Source: CALHVX01 sp964640725 (GTDB lineage: Bacteria > Pseudomonadota > Gammaproteobacteria > Pseudomonadales > Azotimanducaceae). From it: a stretch of 64,000 bases of DNA. The notes beneath the pieces are model-generated. The model was not told the origin of the DNA and made no database searches. It saw nothing but the letters and a program-made list of their open reading frames with translations. Positions 58,017-64,000 of this stretch are shown piece by piece. The stretch is taken from NCBI GenBank assembly GCA_964640725.1, contig CAZXIJ010000009.1, positions 62,001-126,000 of the forward strand, written 5' to 3'. Positions within the stretch are counted from its first letter, which is position 1. Each line of letters starts with the position of its first letter. Both the position numbers and the translations under genes were made by a program.

Positions 58017-60329
58017 CTAGAAGTCGTATTTGACCCGGACGTTCACCCGGCGCGGCTCGTTGTAGTAGAAGGTACCAGCCAGCACGGCGTTTTGCGTCAA
58101 CTCGTTGTTGCAGTTGGTGCACTCCGCAATGATCCGCAGGTTCGGGCCGACCCCGACCGTCACGCCCATGCTCAGCTCGCCGGTATCGTCCACGGCGCCG
58201 TTGGGCAGGCCGCTGGTACCGACGTTCAGCTCGTCCGTGTAGCGGTAGTTGACGTTGCCCTGCACGTAGCCGCTGATCGCCGGAATCTCGAAGCGATAGC
58301 TGCCGCCCAGGGTATAGGTCAGGTCCGGCGAGCGGGTGTTTTCGGCAATCTGGCAGTTGAGATCAACGATGCCGACCCCGGCTGTGCCCGGCACGCCGGC
58401 AATGCAATCGGCCTGCTGGGCCAGAATCTGTGCGCCAGGCTGCTGCTCGGCATCCTGGATGCCCACGGCCGCGTACAGAGACAGGCCTTCCGTCGGCGCC
58501 CAGGTCGCATCGATTTCCAGGCCCTGATTTTCCAGGTCGGCAAAGTTACGGGTAATGAAGGCGACCGTGCCGTTATCCCGCACAAAGGCTGACGGCACCT
58601 GGAAGTCTTCGACATCCATGTAAAACGCCGTCACGTTCAGGCGCACGGTGCGGTTGGCGAACTCGCTCCGGAAGCCGGCCTCGTAAGACCAGACCTTTTC
58701 CGGGTCGAAGGGCAGCAGCTCCTGCGCGGCCGTGCCCCGGGCATTCCAGCCGCCGGACTTAAAGCCCCGGGTGGCTGAGGCAAACGCCATGAAGTCCTCC
58801 GTCGCGAAGTACTGGATCGCGAAGCGCGGCGTCACCAGCTGCTCGTCCAGGGTGCGATCGATGCCGGCGGCGTCAAGGTTGGCGTTCGTCAGCTCCGTGC
58901 CCGGCGCCGCGGGGAACGCCAGCACGTTGGTGAAGGGGTTGTTGGCGACAATGCCAGGCTTGAAGTCGGTGAGGTCGAGGGTCTTCTCTTCGTCCGTCCA
59001 GCGCACGCCAAAGGTGGCGGTCAGCTTGTCCGTAAATGCGTAGTCGGCCTGCGCGTAGGCGGCGATGGAGGTCAGCTCGTTCTCCAGCAGCCGGTCCGCG
59101 AGCAGCAGGTTGCCAAAAGGCAGCGCAAAGATGTCAGAAAAGTCCGTCTTGTTGTCTTCCGTGAAGTAGAACAGGCCGGCAACCAGGTCCAGACGATCGT
59201 CCAGGTAGCTGTTGGTGAACTTCACTTCCTGCGATACCTGAGTGTGCTCCCCCTGGTTGGCGATGGTGAAGCCGCCCAGCGGCCCCGGGCCATCAAAGAA
59301 GTCGATGATGAAGTCCTGCTCCAGGCTCCGGTACGCGGTAATGAACTCGATGGAGCCGAACTCCAGGTCGAAGTTCAGGTGCGAGCTGAAGGCGTAGCTT
59401 TCAACGTTGTTGCCAAGCCCCGTGCCCTGGGCCAGCTGCTCCAGGCTGCCGTTCGAGGACGCGGCCCGGATGCCCGTGTTGGAGAGCCGGCGATCCGTGT
59501 TGTCGTCACGACCGTTGTCCTGGGGACGCTGAAACGCGCTCAGACCCGGAAAGCTGGTGGTGATGTTCAGATTCTCGTCTTCGATGTACTCGCCGGACAG
59601 ATCCCAGGTGACCTGGTCGTCGAACAGAATACGCAGGTCGCCGCGCACACCGCGCGCTTCCTGGCCGTTGAGCCGGTCGCCGGTGTTGGTGTTCTTCACG
59701 TAGCCTTCGTCGTTCAGATAGAACGCCGAGATCTTGGACAGAACGTTTTCGGCCAGCGGCACATCGATGGAGCCCCGCAGCATCTGCCGATCGTAATCGC
59801 CCAGGCCGCCCTCGAGGTAGCCGCCAAGCGCTTCGCCGGGCTTGGCCATCTTGACGGAAACCGCGCCGCCGGTGGTGTTGCGGCCAAACAGCGTGCCCTG
59901 CGGGCCACGCAGCACTTCGATGGCTTCCACATCAAAGAACGCGACGTTGTTGCCGTTCTGGCGCGCGATGTAGATCTCGTCCACATAGGTGCCGACCGGC
60001 GGGTCAAAGGTCGCGACGGACTCCGTGTTGCCGATCCCGCGCAGGTAATAGGAGTTGGCAGTGCCAAGGCCCGTGTTGTTGCCGCCAAACAAGTTCGGCA
60101 CGTAGTTGACGATGTCCAGCGGCTCGTCGAACTGCCGCGCGTCCATCTCGTCGGCGTTGAAAGCGCTGATCGCGATCGGCACATCCTGCTGCGACTGTGC
60201 CCGGCGCTGGGCCGAAACGACGATCTCTTCAAGTTCCGCAACCGCAAGCGGAGCCTGGGTAGCGAGTAGCAGTGCCAGTAAGACACCGATTACCGGGACG
60301 GCATGCCGTCTTTGCTGTGGTGCGTTCAT
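58017..60329 (-). CDS. TonB-dependent outer-membrane receptor 2
   Basis: A 770-residue receptor from ATG 60329 (GGGGGA five bases upstream). It has a signal peptide ending AVA, a TonB-box region LEEIVVSAQRRAQSQQDVP, a plug domain (YYLRGIGNTES, VEVLRGPQGTLFGRNTTGG-type sequence) and a barrel ending VNVRVKYDF with the classical C-terminal Phe. The AQRR...QDVPIAI pattern is the subgroup common in sphingomonads and marine gammaproteobacteria for small organic ligands or steroid- and terpenoid-like compounds. The ligand is not known. It follows the CoA-transferase gene by 36 bases. Confidence 0.92.
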   Translation of the reverse strand: MNAPQQRRHAVPVIGVLLALLLATQAPLAVAELEEIVVSAQRRAQSQQDVPIAISAFNADEMDARQFDEPLDIVNYVPNLFGGNNTGLGTANSYYLRGIGNTESVATFDPPVGTYVDEIYIARQNGNNVAFFDVEAIEVLRGPQGTLFGRNTTGGAVSVKMAKPGEALGGYLEGGLGDYDRQMLRGSIDVPLAENVLSKISAFYLNDEGYVKNTNTGDRLNGQEARGVRGDLRILFDDQVTWDLSGEYIEDENLNITTSFPGLSAFQRPQDNGRDDNTDRRLSNTGIRAASSNGSLEQLAQGTGLGNNVESYAFSSHLNFDLEFGSIEFITAYRSLEQDFIIDFFDGPGPLGGFTIANQGEHTQVSQEVKFTNSYLDDRLDLVAGLFYFTEDNKTDFSDIFALPFGNLLLADRLLENELTSIAAYAQADYAFTDKLTATFGVRWTDEEKTLDLTDFKPGIVANNPFTNVLAFPAAPGTELTNANLDAAGIDRTLDEQLVTPRFAIQYFATEDFMAFASATRGFKSGGWNARGTAAQELLPFDPEKVWSYEAGFRSEFANRTVRLNVTAFYMDVEDFQVPSAFVRDNGTVAFITRNFADLENQGLEIDATWAPTEGLSLYAAVGIQDAEQQPGAQILAQQADCIAGVPGTAGVGIVDLNCQIAENTRSPDLTYTLGGSYRFEIPAISGYVQGNVNYRYTDELNVGTSGLPNGAVDDTGELSMGVTVGVGPNLRIIAECTNCNNELTQNAVLAGTFYYNEPRRVNVRVKYDF

Positions 60330-60365
60330 TGATCCCCCTTGATCCAACGCGATTGGGTGGAAGCC

Positions 60366-61568
60366 CTAAGCGGACGGTTTCTCCACGATGACACCCTGGG
60401 CGACGAGCGCTTCGATGGTGTCTTCTCCGTAGCCGGCCTGGCGCGCGGCGGCAAGCGAATGCTCGCCGATGCCCGGCAGGTCCTGCTCCAAATTCATTCT
60501 GCGGCCGTTCATTTCCAGCGGCAGCTTCGGTATGCGCGCCGCGCCGCCCGCGTTCGGCCCGTCGGTCAGGGCCACCTGCATCAGACCGCCGGCCATCATC
60601 TGCGGGTCATCAAACAGGTCGCTGGGCTTGTTCACTGCTGCGAAAGGCAGCCCGGCCCGCTCCAGCTTGGCCATCGCTTCTTCCGGCGACAGACGACTGA
60701 ACAGCGCCTCGAGCGCCGGGATCACTTTGTCACGCCCGGCGACGCGCCCGGCATTCGTTTTGAGGGACTCATCCGCTGCCAGCTCCGCCAGCGCAAACTC
60801 CTTCAGGAACAGCGCCCACTGGGTATCGCTCACCACCGCAACGAACAGGCGCTCGCCGTCCGCCAGAGGGAACAGGTCGTACACCCCCCAGGCGCTGCGA
60901 CGCACGGACATCGGCGGCGGCTCTTCGCCCAGGGATTCCTGCTGCGCCATGTGCTGGCCGACCATGAAGGCCGTGGTCTCGAACAGCGAGCTGGTCACCG
61001 CCTGGCCGGCGCCGGTGCGATGCCTTTCGTTAACCGCAGCCAGAATGCCGATCACGCCGAACATGCCGCCGCTGATGTCGATGACCGAAGACCCGGCGCG
61101 CATGGGCCGGTCCGGCAGGCCGGTCATGTAGGCCAGGCCACCCATCATCTGCGTCACTTCGTCCAGGGCCGTGCGCTGCTCGTAGGGCCCGCTCAAAAAA
61201 CCTTTGAGGGAGCAGTAGATCAGGCGCGGGTTGCGCGCGCTCAGCGCGTCGTAGCCGAAGCCGAGCTTGTCCATGGCCCCGGGGCGAAAATTCTCGATCA
61301 GCACATCCGCTTCGTCGATCAGCTTGCGCACCAGCGCCTTGCCTTCGTCGGACTTCAGGTCCACCGCCAGGGAGCGCTTGTTGCGGTTGTACATGGGGAA
61401 GTAGCCGCCGCCCGAGCCCTTCAGGCGCCGGGTGTTGTCTCCCGCGGCCGGCTCGACCTTCAGCACATCGGCCCCGAGGTCAGCCAGGATCGCGCCGGTG
61501 GTCGGGCCCATGACCATGTGGGTGAACTCGATCACCTTCAGGTCGCTGAGAGGCAGGGCAGAATTCAA
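60366..61568 (-). CDS. CaiB/BaiF family CoA-transferase (third copy)
   Basis: A 400-residue family III CoA-transferase with the likely catalytic Asp136 in RTALDEVTQM. The start is TTG 61568, supported by GGAGG a few bases upstream and no better start nearby. It transfers CoA to a carboxylic acid. It is divergent from the HMG-CoA-lyase-type gene and followed by TonB receptor 2, suggesting uptake and activation of the same compound. Confidence 0.87.
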   Translation of the reverse strand: MNSALPLSDLKVIEFTHMVMGPTTGAILADLGADVLKVEPAAGDNTRRLKGSGGGYFPMYNRNKRSLAVDLKSDEGKALVRKLIDEADVLIENFRPGAMDKLGFGYDALSARNPRLIYCSLKGFLSGPYEQRTALDEVTQMMGGLAYMTGLPDRPMRAGSSVIDISGGMFGVIGILAAVNERHRTGAGQAVTSSLFETTAFMVGQHMAQQESLGEEPPPMSVRRSAWGVYDLFPLADGERLFVAVVSDTQWALFLKEFALAELAADESLKTNAGRVAGRDKVIPALEALFSRLSPEEAMAKLERAGLPFAAVNKPSDLFDDPQMMAGGLMQVALTDGPNAGGAARIPKLPLEMNGRRMNLEQDLPGIGEHSLAAARQAGYGEDTIEALVAQGVIVEKPSA

Positions 61569-61605
61569 AGGGCCTCCGGAGGCAGATCATGCGGAATTAG
61601 ACCGT

Positions 61606-61618
61606 ATGATATATCATT
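61606..61618. promoter_or_regulatory. 12-bp palindrome ATGATATATCAT (site 1)
   Basis: A perfect palindrome at 61606-61617 in the divergent region between the CoA-transferase and HMG-CoA-lyase-type genes. Its complement extends to AATGATATATCAT, sharing AATGATATA with site 3 (22187-22195) and GATATATC with site 2 (41733-41740). Confidence 0.55.
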
Positions 61619-61684
61619 AAGCCTAAGTGTATTGAAGCCTTATTTGACCCCGCCCGGAACGGGCGGTCCGCCTGCGAGGTCCCC

Positions 61685-62689
61685 ATGCGAGCAGATATCG
61701 ACATCGAAATTAGCGAAGTTGGCACCCGGGACGGGCTGCAAAGCATCGACACCATCATGCCCACGGCGGCCAAAAAGGCCTGGATCGCCGCCGAGGCCGC
61801 CGCCGGTGTGTCCGAGATCGAAGTGGGTTCCTTCGTGCCCGCCAAGGTGCTGCCGCAGCTGGCCGATACCGCCGAGCTGGTCACCTACGCGCGCACGATT
61901 CCGGGCCTGAACGTGGCCGTGCTGGTGCCCAACCTGAAAGGCGCCGAAGCGGCGATCGCCGCGGGCGCGCACAAGATGGCGATTCCCTTTTCGGTGAGCG
62001 AGACGCACAGCCTGCGGAACGTCAAACGCACCCACGAGCAGATGTTCGAAGCGGTCGGACAGATCGCCGAACAGATCCGCGCCCTGCCGGCGGCGCAGCG
62101 ACCGACCTTCGAGGTGGGCCTGTCCACCGCCTTTGGCTGCACCCTCGAGGGCGCGATCCCGGAAGACAAGGTGGTCCGCATCGCTGAGCGCGTGATCGAG
62201 CTGGGCGCCGACGAAGTCGGTCTTTCGGACACCACGGGCTACGGCAACCCGGCCCAGCTCAAGCGCCTGGCCCAGGGTATCTGGAACGCCGTCGGCCGGG
62301 AGCGGCTGAGCGGCGTGCACCTGCACAACACGCGCGGTCAGGGCCTCGCCAACGTCATGGCAGCGCTGGATCTGGGCATGACCACGATCGACGCGTCCCT
62401 GGGCGGCATTGGCGGTTGTCCCTTCGCGCCCGGGGCCAGCGGCAACATCGTGACCGAGGATCTGGTGTACCTGCTCGAAGCCATGGGCCTGAACACGGGC
62501 ATCGACATCGACGCGCTGCTGGCCTGTCGCGCCCAGGTGCAGGCGGCGCTGCCGAACGAGGCGATGTACGGCTTTACCCCGGACGCCGGCCTGCCGAAGG
62601 ACTTTCGCTACGCACGCGAGCAACGCTCGGGCACGCCCCTGGCCGCAGGCCGAGGCACGGGCTCCGACCCCCAGCGCGCCGCATCGTGA
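61685..62689 (+). CDS. HMG-CoA lyase family enzyme
   Basis: A 334-residue DRE-TIM metallolyase. The catalytic EVGTRDGLQ is near residue 11, the metal-binding HLHNTRGQGLAN around 218, and the family signature GIGGCPFAPGASGN around 238. It cleaves 3-hydroxy-3-methylglutaryl-CoA or a similar 3-hydroxyacyl-CoA to acetyl-CoA plus a keto acid. The divergent CoA-transferase suggests a substrate other than leucine-derived HMG-CoA is possible. Its stop overlaps the GTG of the nitrilase-fold gene (GTGA). Confidence 0.9.
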   Translation: MRADIDIEISEVGTRDGLQSIDTIMPTAAKKAWIAAEAAAGVSEIEVGSFVPAKVLPQLADTAELVTYARTIPGLNVAVLVPNLKGAEAAIAAGAHKMAIPFSVSETHSLRNVKRTHEQMFEAVGQIAEQIRALPAAQRPTFEVGLSTAFGCTLEGAIPEDKVVRIAERVIELGADEVGLSDTTGYGNPAQLKRLAQGIWNAVGRERLSGVHLHNTRGQGLANVMAALDLGMTTIDASLGGIGGCPFAPGASGNIVTEDLVYLLEAMGLNTGIDIDALLACRAQVQAALPNEAMYGFTPDAGLPKDFRYAREQRSGTPLAAGRGTGSDPQRAAS

Positions 62690-63744
62690 GCGCCGCACCG
62701 GCGCCCATCGCGCCCTACGCGGCGCTCGCCCTGCAGACGACCTGCCACGGCATCAACCAGTGCCCGGACAACGCCGCGGCGCGCGCGCAGATGCATGCGA
62801 GCATCGAGCGCATCGGCCGCCAGGTCGTGGCCAGCAAGCAATTCATCGGCCCCCATCTGAAGCTGGTGGTGTTGCCGGAGTACTTTCTGACCAGCTACCC
62901 CCTGGGCGAGACCATCGCGTCCTGGCGGGACAAGGGCTGCGTGGACCCTGACGGCGCCGAGTACGAAGCGCTGGCGCGGATCGCCGCCAACAACAGCCTG
63001 TACCTGTCCGGCAATCTGTACGAAACCGACCCGTACTTTCCCGAGCTGTACTTCCAGGCCAGCTTCATCATCGACGACGCCGGCAAGCTGGTGCACCGCT
63101 ATCGGCGGCTGCTGAGCATGTTCGCGCCGACCCCGCACGACGTGATGGATCGCTATCTGGACCGCTACGGGCCCGACAGCCTGTTCCCGGTCGCCGACAC
63201 GCCCCTGGGCCGGCTGGCCACCGTCGCCAGCGAAGAGATCCTGTATCCGGAAATCCCTCGGGCGCTGGCGCTGCGCGGCGCGGAGGTGATCTGCCACTCA
63301 TCGTCCGAGGTATCGACGGCCGGCCTGTCACCCAAGAACGCCGCCAAGATCGCGCGCGCCTACGAGAACCATTGCTACATCGTATCGGCCAACACGGCCG
63401 GCATTACCGGCATCGACCTGCCGAATCAGTCCGTCGAGAAAGGCTCCAAGGTGGTGAACTACCTGGGCCAGGTTCTGGCCGAAGCGGACAGCGGCGAGTC
63501 CATGGCGGGTTACGCGGAACTGCACCTGGACGCGCTCCGGCACTACCGGCGCAAGCCCGGCATGTTCAACACGCTGACGCGGCAGCGGCTGGGGCTGTTC
63601 ACCGACAGCTACGTCGACGACGCTGTGTATCCGGGCAACACGCTCCTCGATGATCAGGGCGCAACGATCAGCCCGGACCGCAGCCATTTCCTGGGCACCC
63701 AGGCAGCGGTGATCGCGAAGCTGATCGAGCGCGGCATCATCTAG
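62686..63744 (+). CDS. Nitrilase-fold (carbon-nitrogen hydrolase) protein lacking the catalytic Cys
   Basis: A 352-residue nitrilase-superfamily protein from GTG 62686. The catalytic Glu is present (VVLPEYF, Glu65). The Lys position reads HRYRRLL (Arg141), and the Cys position in the line RLATVASEEILYPEIPRALA is Ser182, where active members read like LICYDxxFPE. Two of the three catalytic residues therefore appear replaced, so it may be a pseudoenzyme or have altered chemistry. It is translationally coupled to the HMG-CoA-lyase-type gene and overlaps the convergent partial gene by four bases. Confidence 0.8.
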   Translation: MSAAPAPIAPYAALALQTTCHGINQCPDNAAARAQMHASIERIGRQVVASKQFIGPHLKLVVLPEYFLTSYPLGETIASWRDKGCVDPDGAEYEALARIAANNSLYLSGNLYETDPYFPELYFQASFIIDDAGKLVHRYRRLLSMFAPTPHDVMDRYLDRYGPDSLFPVADTPLGRLATVASEEILYPEIPRALALRGAEVICHSSSEVSTAGLSPKNAAKIARAYENHCYIVSANTAGITGIDLPNQSVEKGSKVVNYLGQVLAEADSGESMAGYAELHLDALRHYRRKPGMFNTLTRQRLGLFTDSYVDDAVYPGNTLLDDQGATISPDRSHFLGTQAAVIAKLIERGII

Positions 63745-64000
63745 CGGGACTTTTTGCTCCGCCGCTCAATGGCAAAGGGAATGTTGGCCTTCGCCAACGC
63801 CTTGTTGAAGCCCGCGAGCCCGGCACCTTCAGGATCGAGCCGGGCCAAAAGCGCCGCGAGCGTGTTCTCTTCGTCCAGCTCGGTCGCGACGATTTCCTTG
63901 ATGGTCTCGACATTGATGTCCCCGGCCGTGAGCACCAGCGGCCCGCCGCTTTCCGGATCGATCAGATACTCGGCCTGGCCCGTCGCGAGCGGCAGGGAGG
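63741..64000 (-). CDS. Unrecognised protein, C-terminal part only (5' end outside the window)
   Basis: The minus-strand frame is open from the window edge to TAG at 63741-63743, giving about 86 residues. The visible part reads ATGQAEYLIDPESGGPLVLT, then AGDINVETIKEIVATELDEE and AALLARLDPEGAGLAGF, and ends in a basic tail (ERRSKKSR). An internal ATG at 63935 exists, but the frame continues upstream with good coding character, so it is not the true start. I do not recognise the family. Confidence 0.6.
   Translation of the reverse strand, partial: SLPLATGQAEYLIDPESGGPLVLTAGDINVETIKEIVATELDEENTLAALLARLDPEGAGLAGFNKALAKANIPFAIERRSKKSR

Noticed and set aside
1..64000. tRNA, rRNA, phage, transposase or toxin-antitoxin genes
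   Set aside because: None were recognised on either strand; the small genes seen have other convincing assignments.

Overview
The window is a GC-rich, densely coded chromosome segment. It looks like a free-living, probably marine, gammaproteobacterium-like organism assembled from a metagenome. The signs are two TonB-dependent receptors, a complete TRAP transporter, a Fur-boxed iron ABC system, many CoA-dependent catabolic genes, and two 100-N scaffold gaps. The taxonomic call is inference from gene content only. I see no rRNA, tRNA, CRISPR array, phage or insertion sequence. No gene-free stretch exceeds about 300 bases.

Layout. 1-9.4 kb: the end of a secreted helical-repeat protein, a 5'-truncated D-amino-acid deacylase, an SSS symporter, an enoyl-CoA hydratase coupled to a two-domain alpha/beta-hydrolase, an AhpD-like protein and a TRAP transporter (dctP-Q-M). 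9.5-22.1 kb: a small membrane protein, then a long minus-strand cluster. In transcription order it encodes a HapK-like small protein, SDR, deacetylase, CitE-like lyase, MaoC hydratase, acyl-CoA dehydrogenase, two CaiB/BaiF CoA-transferases, MmgE/PrpD, PaaK-like ligase, amidase and a lipoprotein. Most junctions overlap or nearly touch. 22.3-25.9 kb: a divergent operon of a methyltransferase, a small GKRPxFF protein, a two-domain VOC protein and an MDR oxidoreductase.

25.9-33.2 kb: a MocR regulator (split only by an assembly artefact) divergent from a GST, a DUF885 lipoprotein, a GFA protein, a LysE exporter with a divergent Lrp regulator, and an aldehyde dehydrogenase. 33.4-42.8 kb: TonB receptor 1, a LeuC/LeuD-type dehydratase, then alpha/beta-hydrolase, MFS and two VOC genes, a DUF1330 remnant and a second MDR gene. 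42.9-46.7 kb: DUF1272, a DUF4139 protein, a PLP decarboxylase-like enzyme and a GNAT enzyme. 46.7-50.8 kb: an iron(III) ABC transporter with the ATPase gene inverted. 51-55.2 kb: a 1399-residue FG-GAP/ASPIC/Calx-beta protein. 55.2-64 kb: RluE-type synthase, membrane-protein paralogue, the second GKRPxFF/methyltransferase pair, TonB receptor 2, a third CoA-transferase, HMG-CoA-lyase-type enzyme, a nitrilase-fold protein lacking the catalytic cysteine, and a partial gene.

How it may work together (inference): TonB receptors and TRAP, SSS and MFS carriers import organic acids or amides. Amidases and hydrolases trim them. A ligase and three CoA-transferases activate them. Dehydrogenase, hydratase and lyase steps (ACAD, MaoC, CitE-like, HMG-CoA-lyase-like) cleave them. 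The LeuCD/PrpD/MaoC/CitE combination points to a methyl-branched dicarboxylate route of the itaconate/citramalate kind. Three divergent promoters of this gene set carry similar AT-rich GATATA-type palindromes, so they may share one regulator. The strongest candidate for something undescribed is the duplicated methyltransferase plus GKRPxFF small-protein module.
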